Positions 23,000-30,806 of a stretch of DNA of 39,075 bases are shown here, piece after piece (position 1 is the first letter of the stretch; every line of letters begins with the position of its first letter). The translations under genes were made by a program, and so were the position numbers. A model generated the notes under the pieces. It worked only from the letters and a program-made list of their open reading frames with translations, made no database searches and was not told the origin of the DNA. This stretch comes from Pirellulales bacterium (GTDB taxonomy: Bacteria; Planctomycetota; Planctomycetia; Pirellulales; DATAWG01). The stretch covers positions 1 through 39,075 of the forward strand of contig DASZFO010000131.1 in NCBI GenBank assembly GCA_035939775.1, written 5' to 3'.

Positions 23000-23590
23000 A
23001 TGATTTTCGGATTCGACGAAACGGTGTGGAAAGCGGCGGTCGAGCGGGCGGTGCTTTTTGTGCCGAGCGTCGCGACTGCGGTCGTGCTGCTGTTGGTCTT
23101 CTGGCTCGTGGCCGCCGGCGTCGAGCGCGTGATCCAGCGAGCCGGCGAGGCTCGCAAGGTCGCCAGCGATGCCATGTTCATACTGTCGCGGGCCGCCAAG
23201 CTCTCGCTTCTGGCTGTGGGGTTCGTGACGGCCCTGGGAACGCTGGGGATCAATGTTACGGCGCTGGTCACGGGCCTGGGGCTGACCGGTTTCGCCGTTG
23301 GCTTCGCCTTGAAAGACATCATCTCGAATACGCTCGCCGGAATCCTGATCCTGATCTACAAGCCGTTTCAGCGGCAGGATCGAATTCTCGTACCCTCGGT
23401 GCCTTTGAATCTCGAAGGGCACGTGGTTCAGGTCGATCTGCGCTACACGACCCTTCAGCTTCCCGACCGCAAGATTCTGATCCCGAACGCGAATCTGTTC
23501 ACGAACCCTATCATGGTGTTCCAAGCGCCGCGTTCGGAAGTCGCTCCGGCGATCTCAACTTCGCCAAATCCGCCGACACCCGTTAAGTAG
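23000..23590 (+). CDS. Short MscS-family mechanosensitive channel
   Basis: This 196-aa inner-membrane protein starts at the ATG at 23000 (AAGGATG context), 45 bases after the SulP gene. Membrane segments lie at about 15-42 and 65-88. The pore-lining TM3 region follows at 92-121 (GLGLTGFAVGFALKDIISNTLAG), the most conserved part of MscS, then a short beta domain (HVVQVDLRYTTLQLPDRKILIPNANLFTNPI). The usual C-terminal alpha/beta cage of about 90 residues is missing; instead the protein ends in a Pro/Ser tail. This looks like a natural short form because the frame ends cleanly, but the last 20 residues run into a repeat region and could reflect an old truncation. It would open on membrane tension during osmotic downshock. 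Confidence 0.9.
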   Translation: MIFGFDETVWKAAVERAVLFVPSVATAVVLLLVFWLVAAGVERVIQRAGEARKVASDAMFILSRAAKLSLLAVGFVTALGTLGINVTALVTGLGLTGFAVGFALKDIISNTLAGILILIYKPFQRQDRILVPSVPLNLEGHVVQVDLRYTTLQLPDRKILIPNANLFTNPIMVFQAPRSEVAPAISTSPNPPTPVK

Positions 23591-23592
23591 CA

Positions 23593-23688
23593 GGCACACT
23601 CCGTGTGCCGTCCGCCGTTCTTCGACTTGGCATGGGTAGTTACGGCACACGGAGTGTGCCTACTACGATGAGGCACGCACAGCGTGCC
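23593..23688. repeat. Palindromic element, family C, between mscS and nadE
   Basis: GGCACACTCCGTGTGCCGT (23593-23611) and its exact inverted copy (23642-23660) bound the element, and each arm is itself a hairpin. Next to it lies a third hairpin GGCACGC-ACA-GCGTGCC (23672-23688) that abuts the nadE stop codon. It separates two convergent genes and may serve as a two-way barrier to transcription. Confidence 0.8.
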
Positions 23689-25785
23689 CTACAGCCCCTG
23701 CACATACTTCTGTAGCTGAGTCAACTCGTAGTCGAAGCCTCCGGAGAGGATCGGAAAGCGGCACCACGTTTTCGGATCGAGGTTCTCGTCGTCCACGTGG
23801 AACGAAGGGGCGTAGCGCTCGCGCTTCCATTGGTTACGGCACCAGAGCCGGAAAAACCGATCGACCCAAACGTGCAACTGTTCGATCGCGTATTGCGGAA
23901 ACTCGGCCCGGATCCGCTTGAAAACTTCCAGCGGGCCGAGTTTGTCGCGGATCGCCGCCCGCTCGATCGCGTCGAGCAGCTCGTACGGCATCAGGTCGGC
24001 CTCGTCGGTCTGGGCCGCTTCGGCAGGGCGCAGCTCGGCGGTCGGCGCCTGGCGGTTCACGGCGCCGAGCGCCGGCAACGGGCCGATCCCCTCGGGACCG
24101 CGCTCTTCAAACCAGCGGAGCCAGCGCCGCAGGAACGCCTTGTCGATCCCCGCGATCGGGCTGATCCCGCCGGAGGTATCGCCATCCATCGTGGCATAGC
24201 CAACCGCAGCCTCGCTCCGATTGCTCGTCGAGACCAAGAGCGCATTGTTTAGATTGGCCAACATCCAAACGCCGGGAGCCCGGGCGCGGGCTTGAATATT
24301 CTGTAGCGCCAGGTCGTCGGTGGTCCATGAAAGCGGTCGGCCGATCGCGCGCGAGACCATTTCAACGTAGTCCCGAACGAGCCCGTCGACGTCGAATTCC
24401 AGAAACGTCGCGCCAATTGCCTCGGCCACTTGGCGCGCGGCGCTGCGCGTCGTTTCGCTGCTATTGCGGGTCGATTGATAAACGCAGGTCAACAGCTCGG
24501 CGACCAATTCGGCGGCGCTCTCTGAGCCTGTCCGAAAACCGCCTGCGGAGAGGGGGACAGTCCCCTTTTGTTCCGCGACCATCGAGGCGATGGTGCCCGC
24601 CACAAAAGGAGACAGTCCCCGGCGGTTTTCGACGGCGGCCTGTGGCACGTGGCTGATCTTGGCCAGGAATTCGTCGCGGCCCAATTCGTCGATCCCGAGT
24701 CGAACGAGCGTGGCGATCAAGCAGCAAACGGCCGCCGAATCCGCTCCACCACTAATCGACACGACGAACCCGCGCGAACGGCTCTTGCGCATATAGTCGA
24801 ACAATCCCAAGGCGATCGCCCGCGTGAATTCCTCTTCCTTCGCATACTGGCCGGTTTCCCAGGCGGCCGGACGCGCGGCGACCGCTTCCGGCTCTTGCGT
24901 CGGATAGTCGAATTCGCCGCGGATGCAGAGATCAGTCTCGGGCAACAGCTCGGGCAGATAGCTGCCGCTGCGGATGCGGCTGAGCCGAGTGGCGTCGACG
25001 TCGACCAGCGCCGTGGTCAGCCGAAAATCGGCGAACGAGAATCTCGGGCCCAGCGCAACCAACTGGCCGAGCGACGCGATGTGCGCCCCTCCGTCATACA
25101 CAATGCGCCCCGCTTCGTTGCCGAGCAGGTTTGCGTAGACATAGCTGACGCCGAAGGCCCGCGAGCCCTCGAGCACGAAGCGATGCCGAACCTCCGCTTT
25201 GCCAAAGGCGAAATGGCTGGCGCTCGGGTTGAGGATCACATCCACACCGCGCAGAGCCAGCTCGCCGCCGGGACGATTGGCGACCCAGGCGTCCTCGCAG
25301 ATCTCGAAGCCGATCTTGATTCCGCCGACGTCAAAGTAGATGTCCCCCAGCGGATAGGACCTCTTGCCGATGGCGAGATCGGCGCGGCGGCCGATCGGCC
25401 AGGGCTTGAACCAGCGCGGCTCATAATGGATTCCGTCGCCGGCCAGAAACCGCTTGGCCGTGAAGCCGAGGATCTTGCCGTCGGCCACGAGCGCGGCTGT
25501 GTTGTAGAGCGCGCTGTTGTGTGGCACCGGCAAACCGAGCGAGACGACGATCCCCGCCGTGCTCGGTACGATCGCTTCGAGCATTTCCCAGGCGGTGCGC
25601 TGGACGGCGGGCGAGAGAAAAGCGTCTTCGCAGCCGTATCCGCTGATGCACAGCTCCGGCAAACAGAGCACGCTCACCCGCTCGCGCCGCGCCGCCTCGA
25701 TGGCGGCCAGAATGTGCGCTTTATTCGACTCCCAGGCCAACGGGGTCTGATTCAGTACGGCGGCACCAACCTTAAGCAACTGCAT
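23689..25785 (-). CDS. nadE: Glutamine-dependent NAD+ synthetase with an in-frame repeat insertion
   Basis: This 698-aa enzyme amidates deamido-NAD using ATP and glutamine. The N-terminal nitrilase-like glutaminase domain (about 1-290) has the triad Glu44 in CLPELCISGYG, Lys111 in TAKRFLAGDG and Cys163 in FEICEDAW. The synthetase domain (about 315-690) carries the ATP loop SISGGADSAAV (343-353), then VYQSTRNSSETTR and LLVSTSNRSEAAVGYATMDGD. Residues about 385-422 are encoded by repeat copy A4 (24533-24631) and lie between the ATP-loop helix region and VYQSTRNSS, which are normally closer together. The reading frame stays open, so it may be an extra surface loop. The gene begins 10 bases after hepT and seems to be the last gene of a GNAT-mntA-hepT-nadE operon. 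Confidence 0.95.
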   Translation of the reverse strand: MQLLKVGAAVLNQTPLAWESNKAHILAAIEAARRERVSVLCLPELCISGYGCEDAFLSPAVQRTAWEMLEAIVPSTAGIVVSLGLPVPHNSALYNTAALVADGKILGFTAKRFLAGDGIHYEPRWFKPWPIGRRADLAIGKRSYPLGDIYFDVGGIKIGFEICEDAWVANRPGGELALRGVDVILNPSASHFAFGKAEVRHRFVLEGSRAFGVSYVYANLLGNEAGRIVYDGGAHIASLGQLVALGPRFSFADFRLTTALVDVDATRLSRIRSGSYLPELLPETDLCIRGEFDYPTQEPEAVAARPAAWETGQYAKEEEFTRAIALGLFDYMRKSRSRGFVVSISGGADSAAVCCLIATLVRLGIDELGRDEFLAKISHVPQAAVENRRGLSPFVAGTIASMVAEQKGTVPLSAGGFRTGSESAAELVAELLTCVYQSTRNSSETTRSAARQVAEAIGATFLEFDVDGLVRDYVEMVSRAIGRPLSWTTDDLALQNIQARARAPGVWMLANLNNALLVSTSNRSEAAVGYATMDGDTSGGISPIAGIDKAFLRRWLRWFEERGPEGIGPLPALGAVNRQAPTAELRPAEAAQTDEADLMPYELLDAIERAAIRDKLGPLEVFKRIRAEFPQYAIEQLHVWVDRFFRLWCRNQWKRERYAPSFHVDDENLDPKTWCRFPILSGGFDYELTQLQKYVQGL
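24533..24631. repeat. Palindromic repeat element, copy A4, in frame inside nadE
   Basis: Inverted ends CGAAAACCGCC (24533-24543) and GGCGGTTTTCG (24621-24631) enclose GGGGGACAGTCCCCTTTTG, the palindrome ACCATCGAGGCGATGGT and CAAAAGGAGACAGTCCCC. The ends, with GAGCCTGTC just outside on the left, match copy A1 and not A2 or A3. It is translated as part of NadE, from about VENRRGLSPF to SAGGFRTGSE. Confidence 0.88.
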
Positions 25786-25795
25786 TTTCGGCCAC

Positions 25796-26131
25796 TTATT
25801 CGTTCAAGAACGTGCGCACCGCGCTTTCAAGTTCACGCACTTTGTTCTGAACCACGTCCCAAAGAATATCCGAATCGATGCGGAAATACTCGTGGGCGAC
25901 TATATCTCGCATTCCAGCAATGCTTGACCAGTCAATGGTCGGCATCTGGGCGCGAATCTCGTCGGGCAATCGTTTGACGGCGATTCCGATGATTTCGAGA
26001 TTCCGAACGACCGCATCGGATGTGCGGTCATCCGAGAGAAACGATTGTTGGGTCATGCCGGCCGTATAACGCCCGATCTTTTCGCAAGATTGCAAAACGT
26101 CTTGAAGATAAAGTTGCCAGTCACGAGACAT
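25796..26131 (-). CDS. hepT: HepT-like HEPN toxin (DUF86)
   Basis: This 111-aa all-helical protein has the HEPN ribonuclease motif RX4HXY as Arg75-DIVA-His80-Glu-Tyr82. Known HepT proteins cut RNA, for example tRNA ends, and are silenced when the partner MntA adds AMP groups to the motif tyrosine. The start overlaps the stop of mntA by 11 bases, which is typical of translationally coupled toxin-antitoxin pairs. The nadE start follows 10 bases after its stop, so toxin and NAD synthetase should share a message. The toxin motif is complete, so it is probably functional. Confidence 0.92.
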   Translation of the reverse strand: MSRDWQLYLQDVLQSCEKIGRYTAGMTQQSFLSDDRTSDAVVRNLEIIGIAVKRLPDEIRAQMPTIDWSSIAGMRDIVAHEYFRIDSDILWDVVQNKVRELESAVRTFLNE

Positions 26132-26414
26132 ATACGGCTTCCTGCTCGATTTGAGGGCGCATCTCGGGGCGCAGCGAGTTCAGCGTGACAAGATCTACGT
26201 GAACACCGCAAAGCCTCTCTAAATACGACTTGAGCTGCATGAACGGATCGAATCGCGCGCGGCCTTCGAACGCCACGAGAATATCCAAGTCGCTGTCGGG
26301 GCGCGCTTCATCGCGGGCGACAGAGCCGAAAACGGCCAATGCCTTCACTCCGAACTGCCGCGCAATATCCTCGCGGTGCGTGTTCAATACGTTGAGAGCA
26401 TCTTGTCGTTTCAT
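26121..26414 (-). CDS. mntA: MntA-like nucleotidyltransferase antitoxin
   Basis: This 97-aa minimal nucleotidyltransferase has the signature LAVFGSVARDEARPDSDLDILV, in which Gly30-Ser31 and Asp42/Asp44 are the active-site residues. A third acidic residue is likely in VHVDLVTL. It should AMPylate the HepT tyrosine. The ATG at 26414 has GAAGGA four bases upstream and is preferred over an upstream TTG at 26426 that overlaps the GNAT stop. It lies eight bases after the GNAT gene and overlaps hepT by 11 bases. Confidence 0.92.
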   Translation of the reverse strand: MKRQDALNVLNTHREDIARQFGVKALAVFGSVARDEARPDSDLDILVAFEGRARFDPFMQLKSYLERLCGVHVDLVTLNSLRPEMRPQIEQEAVYVS

Positions 26415-26422
26415 AAATTCCT

Positions 26423-26896
26423 TCAAGGATTGAGCCGTTTACGGAACACAACCAGATCATCGCCATCGGCATAGAAATCGGGCAGCACGTAGCCCCGCTC
26501 GTAGCTGTGCTTGACATAAAACTTCCGCGTTAAATCATAGTGCGGCAAGGACGAGGTCTCGATGAATAGAATTCGGCCGTTGCTGGCGCGGATGTCGTCC
26601 TCGACGTGCTTGAGCAGCTTGCCGCCGATGCCGCGGGCCTGCGTGTGCCGCGTCACCGCGATCCAGTAGAGATACCAGGAGCGATCGGTCATCGCCGCGG
26701 GGGCATAGTAGGCGAAGCCGAGAATCTGGCCGGCTTGGTCGAATGTGATCGCCCGATGCCCGTGCGCCTGATTGGCCGCGTGATAGTCGTCGAGCACCTC
26801 CCGCAGGGCCTGAATTTCCATCGGCTTGAAAACGCCGGTGGCTTCGGCCAGATCGATCAAGGCCAGGCTGTCGGCCGGCAGAGTGGGACGGATCAT
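26423..26896 (-). CDS. GNAT family N-acetyltransferase
   Basis: This 157-aa cytosolic protein begins MIRPTLPADSLALIDLAEATG, a common GNAT opening. The acetyl-CoA-binding loop is visible as TQARGIGGKLLKHVEDDIRASNG, matching Q/RxxGxG/A. It is followed by LFIETSSLPHYDLTRKFYVKHSYERGY, where the C-terminal GNAT strand and helix lie. The frame is open 28 codons further upstream, but the ATG at 26896 fits the family start. The substrate is unknown. It is the first gene of the minus-strand group with mntA, hepT and nadE; some GNATs are toxins, but this one lacks a DUF1778-like partner and looks like an ordinary small-molecule acetyltransferase. Confidence 0.88.
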   Translation of the reverse strand: MIRPTLPADSLALIDLAEATGVFKPMEIQALREVLDDYHAANQAHGHRAITFDQAGQILGFAYYAPAAMTDRSWYLYWIAVTRHTQARGIGGKLLKHVEDDIRASNGRILFIETSSLPHYDLTRKFYVKHSYERGYVLPDFYADGDDLVVFRKRLNP

Positions 26897-27015
26897 GGAC
26901 GGCTCACGGGTTGGTCTCGCAACGGCGGCTTGCCAGCGCGGGCCGCTTTGGTAAGCTGCTCGTACCCAAAACATCGGCAAACCCTCATTCTACGCTACAC
27001 CACGCGGAACCTGCC

Positions 27016-29964
27016 ATGCCGAACGATGGATGGAAACAGCTTCTGGCCGGCGCCGCGGCGCTGGAGGCGGCGGGCAAGTATCCGATCGCGGCCTACTCTG
27101 AATTCATGCCGCCGCCGCGGCTGGGGATCAAGGCCTATGGCGGCGTCGATTCGCAATTGTGCCACGAAGCCGATCCTTGGGGCTGGCATGTCACGGAATA
27201 CGAGGAGGCATTCGAGCTGCAGCCGGGCTTGGAGTTGTTGGCCCGCGAGCTGTTGCACGTAGCGCACCATCTTGGCCGCCGCGAGCCGGCACACGGCATC
27301 GCGGCGGCCAAATTGAAGGACAATCCCTACTGGCCGGTCGAACTGCACGACGCCGGCGCGCCGGACCAAGAGCGCTACCTGCTGCTCACTCCGCTGGCAC
27401 TCTCGCGCACCCAGGACGACAAAGGGCGAGTACGCTGGACGCTCTTCGGATCGAGCGAGCAAGGCCCCGGCCGCGCGTTCTGGCGGAGCTTCTTTCTCTC
27501 TCCGAAGGAAGAGCTGCCGAACCACGCGGGCCCCGATTTTGTCCGCCGCCTGCTCGCCGCCGCCTATCACGAACCGGCCGACAAGCTGACCGATCTCCGT
27601 CGACTCGGATTTCGCATCATGCCGACCGAGGCCAGCGACGCGTTCCCCTATTGGCACGACGGGCCGCTCCCCTCTTGGGCAAAGCATTTTTTATGGAGCA
27701 AGGGCGATTCGCTCCGGGGAGTGAAGTATCTGCTCACGTTCAATCCGTTCGCGCGGCTGCCGGCGCCGGTGCGCAAAGCGTATCTCGCTGGCGCGCTCCA
27801 CCTATTGCCATTCCCCGGCAGCCTCGTGTTTTGGGGCGCGCAGCCGTACGTAAAGCTCTCGAAAGTACTGCCGCTGGCAATGCACATTCCGCTGCTGCAC
27901 TCGATCGAGCGCCATGAGGCGCCGCGCGGGATTCGCGTGCCGCAGTCGGGATGGATGCACGAGCCGCGCGCCGATGAGCCGACCTTCACGGGCTCGCACG
28001 GCCCATTGCGCAACACTTTCCACCGGACAAATCGCTGGGCGCGGATCCATCGCCATGACGACGAGCTGGCCGCGATCCACATCGGCGACAAAGAAGACAA
28101 AGTGGCTCACGTGCTCTTCAGCGCCGCGGCGGACGACATCGGCCTCTATGGCAAGCCAATGGCCCGCAATGCCCAGGTCTGGACGCCGGATTGCGAACTG
28201 CTGCTGGACGGCCCGCACGCTAGCCGGCAAGAACTGCTCTACGCGGCGAAATGCGTCTGCGGCGGCGGAAAATACGGTTATCGATTCGTCTATCCGGCGA
28301 TGCGGATGGGGTCGCACGAGGTCTATTGGCACCGCCCGCTCGTCGCCTGGCTTGCCGACGACGGTCAACAGTGCAGCCTGCTCCCCGACGCGCCACTCGG
28401 TTATCTCACTGCTTATCGGGCCGATCGGCCGCAACTCGCCAAGCCGATCGAGCTTTGGCCGCGGCTATTGCGGCGCGGACCGCATGAGGCAGCCGTCTCG
28501 GCATTCGATCCCGAACACGATCATCATTACCATCGCACGACGGTCAATATCCACAAGCTGCTCGACGCCTGGCGGACGTTCGGACAGCGGCCCTTGGATC
28601 GCGGCTTTGCCCGCCAGTTGCTTACGCTCCCGCGGCACGAAACGCTCGAAGCTTGGCTCGCGGCCCTTCCCGTGCGCACGAACCATGCCGTCTCGGGCCG
28701 GCAGTTGGTCGATGAACTGGAGCTACGGCTTGGGCCGCCGACAGCTACGGGCGCCAACCATCCTCCGGCCGCGCGGAAGTCGCATTCGCTCACCTACGCC
28801 AAGACGGCCAAAAGGTCTTTTGAAGTCGCCTACTGGCGGACAATCGCCGAATTGGCGACCGGGCAATACGTGAACAAAGACAACGCCGATTGCGTGCTCG
28901 ATCCACAGACGCTGGAGAATCTCGCACACGACCATCGCGATCTCGAGGCGCTGGGTGACCATATCCTGGAATACTACGATCGCGCCATCTCCGAGCAGAA
29001 AATGACGGGCAAGGCATTGGCCGGCGAGTTTCCCTTCGTCTGGCGGACCGATTTCGACTACGACTGGATGGGAGGCTGGAAGCGCAATCAAGCCGGCGAG
29101 ACGCAAGAGCGCGATTTAGTTTGCATCATTCCCGGCCGCGACCGCCGGCAAGCAGTCATCATGGGGGACCATTACGACACGGCCTATATGGAAGACCGCT
29201 ACGGCTACATGCACGGCGGCAAGGGACCGCGGCTAGCCGCGGCGGGGGCCGACGACAATCACTCGGCCACCGCCACACTGATGCTCGCCGCCCCGATCCT
29301 GATGGAACTCAGCCGCGCAGGACAACTGGCCTGCGACATCTGGCTCGTGCATCTCACGGGAGAAGAGTTCCCGGCCGATTGTCTCGGGGCGCGCCATCTC
29401 TGCGAGCGGCTTGTCGAAGGAAATCTGCAAATCCGCCTGACCAACGGTCGCGAGCGCGATTTGTCAAAGGTCCGCATCCGCGGGCTGTATGTGCTCGACA
29501 TGGTGGCGCACAATAACGACGGCGAGCCAGACGTGTTTCAGATTTGCCCCGGCACCAGCCGCGAGTCGATGTGGCTGGCGTATCAGGCCCATTTGGCGAA
29601 CGCCGCTTGGAACGATTCGGCGCCCCAGTGGAATAGCCGAGCCGGGCGGAAAAACTGCCGCCGCGGCAAGCGGAGCGCCGATCCGGCGAGAATTCCCGAG
29701 GTGGCCTTGCACCCGCAGCTCAGCGGCGAAGTGCGTCCCGCCTTCGATCCGCGAAGCACGCTCTTCAATACCGACGGGCAAATCTTCTCCGACGCCGGGG
29801 TGCCCGTCGTGCTGTTCATGGAAAACTACGACATCAACCGCCAAGGCTACCACGACAGCCACGACACGATGGAGAACATCGATCTCGATTACGGCTCCGC
29901 CGTGGCCGCGATTGCCATCGAATCGGTCGCCCGAGCGGCGACGGAAGCGATGCCGTGGGAGTGA
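27016..29964 (+). CDS. M28-type metallopeptidase with a long unidentified N-terminal region
   Basis: The ATG at 27016 starts a 982-aa protein; the frame upstream overlaps the GNAT promoter region and is unlikely to be used. Residues about 690-975 are an M28 aminopeptidase domain: MGDHYDTAY (zinc ligands His719, Asp721), AAGADDNHSATATL (bridging Asp747), TGEEFPADCLGA (catalytic Glu783, zinc Glu784), VLDMVAHNN and GYHDSHDTMENID (His946). All metal ligands are in place. The first 690 residues match no family I know. They contain many His and Trp residues (e.g. AYHEPADKLTDLRRLGFR, FDPEHDHHYHRTTVNIHKLLDAW). There is no signal peptide, so it seems cytosolic, which is unusual for M28. A Lys/Arg-rich insert (AGRKNCRRGKRS) sits inside the peptidase domain. 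Confidence 0.85.
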   Translation: MPNDGWKQLLAGAAALEAAGKYPIAAYSEFMPPPRLGIKAYGGVDSQLCHEADPWGWHVTEYEEAFELQPGLELLARELLHVAHHLGRREPAHGIAAAKLKDNPYWPVELHDAGAPDQERYLLLTPLALSRTQDDKGRVRWTLFGSSEQGPGRAFWRSFFLSPKEELPNHAGPDFVRRLLAAAYHEPADKLTDLRRLGFRIMPTEASDAFPYWHDGPLPSWAKHFLWSKGDSLRGVKYLLTFNPFARLPAPVRKAYLAGALHLLPFPGSLVFWGAQPYVKLSKVLPLAMHIPLLHSIERHEAPRGIRVPQSGWMHEPRADEPTFTGSHGPLRNTFHRTNRWARIHRHDDELAAIHIGDKEDKVAHVLFSAAADDIGLYGKPMARNAQVWTPDCELLLDGPHASRQELLYAAKCVCGGGKYGYRFVYPAMRMGSHEVYWHRPLVAWLADDGQQCSLLPDAPLGYLTAYRADRPQLAKPIELWPRLLRRGPHEAAVSAFDPEHDHHYHRTTVNIHKLLDAWRTFGQRPLDRGFARQLLTLPRHETLEAWLAALPVRTNHAVSGRQLVDELELRLGPPTATGANHPPAARKSHSLTYAKTAKRSFEVAYWRTIAELATGQYVNKDNADCVLDPQTLENLAHDHRDLEALGDHILEYYDRAISEQKMTGKALAGEFPFVWRTDFDYDWMGGWKRNQAGETQERDLVCIIPGRDRRQAVIMGDHYDTAYMEDRYGYMHGGKGPRLAAAGADDNHSATATLMLAAPILMELSRAGQLACDIWLVHLTGEEFPADCLGARHLCERLVEGNLQIRLTNGRERDLSKVRIRGLYVLDMVAHNNDGEPDVFQICPGTSRESMWLAYQAHLANAAWNDSAPQWNSRAGRKNCRRGKRSADPARIPEVALHPQLSGEVRPAFDPRSTLFNTDGQIFSDAGVPVVLFMENYDINRQGYHDSHDTMENIDLDYGSAVAAIAIESVARAATEAMPWE

Positions 29965-30055
29965 TTGTGCGGAAATCCTTGCTCTATTCTCCCGATCCTT
30001 TCCGAGCTAGAATTGAGAGGAAATGCATTTCGGAATAATCTGAAGGGAATTCGCC

Positions 30056-30334
30056 ATGCTCGAGGAAGAACTTGAATTCTTCGCGAAAAATCGGGCTGAA
30101 TGGCTCGCTAAGCACAGCGATCGAGTGGCACTCGTAAAGGGACGGCAACTCATCGGCATGTTCGACAACGAGCAGCAGGCCATCGAAGCCGGTGCGCGGC
30201 AATTTGGGCTCACGTCATTTTTGGTAAAACGAATCACAGCGGATGAGCCGCAATTCATTGCACCGGCGCTAACCTTAGGGCTTCTTCGTGCCGATCATCC
30301 ATCGCGCGGTGTTTCATCCGATCATTGGGCCTGA
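30056..30334 (+). CDS. Small conserved protein paired with a retropepsin-like protease
   Basis: This 92-aa protein has AAGGGA seven bases before its ATG. It begins MLEEELEFFAKNRAEWLAKHSDRVALVKGRQ and continues LIGMFDNEQQAIEAGARQFG-LTSFLVKRI. From memory, similar short proteins (sometimes annotated as DUF5678-like) often sit before a retroviral-type aspartic protease, as here. The C-terminus overlaps the next gene by 47 bases in another frame, pointing to coupled translation. Function unknown; an inhibitor or substrate role for the protease partner is a guess. Confidence 0.75.
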   Translation: MLEEELEFFAKNRAEWLAKHSDRVALVKGRQLIGMFDNEQQAIEAGARQFGLTSFLVKRITADEPQFIAPALTLGLLRADHPSRGVSSDHWA

Positions 30335-30776
30335 CGGCAAGCCGCTCGTTCTGCCCCCGCCGACGGGACTGCATCTCGCCGGTCCGCGCGTTCAGGTGAG
30401 TGTTGGCTTGGCGCAGTCTTTTGCCGAAGCCTTGCTGCTTCGAGGCGAAGTAATTCCTGACGCCGTCGTGGGTGACGCACTCGTTGATACCGGCGCTTCG
30501 CACACCTGCATTGACGATGCGGTTGCCAAGAACATGGGCCTCCCGGTAGTTGGAAGAATCAAAGTCGGTTCGGCTTCGCACCATTCAACAGAACAGAATC
30601 AATATCCCATTCGCATTGAATTCCTAGGGGCTGGAATTACATCGAACGTGCTTCAAGCGCCCGCCGCCGCGCTTGCCGCGCAAGGGCTGACGATGCTGAT
30701 CGGACGTGACATTCTTCAGGAATTCCTCCTTGTTTATAATGGTCCCATCGGCCAGTGGACGATGGTCCTGGCCTAA
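30288..30776 (+). CDS. Retropepsin-like aspartic protease
   Basis: This 162-aa protein starts with GTG at 30288 behind AGGG seven bases upstream. The retropepsin active-site motif is ALVDTGASHTCID, with catalytic Asp67-Thr-Gly. The second conserved region is AQGLTMLIGRDILQEFLLVYNG, the hydrophobic-Gly-Arg-Asp motif seen in retroviral and bacterial single-domain aspartic proteases. A single domain means it must dimerise to form the full active site. There is no signal peptide, so it is probably cytosolic. Its start lies inside the preceding small gene, and 30 bases separate its stop from the next start. Targets are unknown. Confidence 0.88.
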   Translation: MPIIHRAVFHPIIGPDGKPLVLPPPTGLHLAGPRVQVSVGLAQSFAEALLLRGEVIPDAVVGDALVDTGASHTCIDDAVAKNMGLPVVGRIKVGSASHHSTEQNQYPIRIEFLGAGITSNVLQAPAAALAAQGLTMLIGRDILQEFLLVYNGPIGQWTMVLA

Positions 30777-30806
30777 TGGTCCTGCTCCTCGTGGGAACTT
30801 CGTTTG

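Noticed and set aside
24568-25977. 469-codon plus-strand frame across nadE
   Set aside because: It mirrors the NAD synthetase gene, whose glutaminase triad and ATP loop are evident on the minus strand.
26423-26896. GNAT protein as a third toxin-antitoxin component
   Set aside because: GNAT toxins normally pair with a ribbon-helix-helix antitoxin, which is absent; HepT-MntA is complete on its own.
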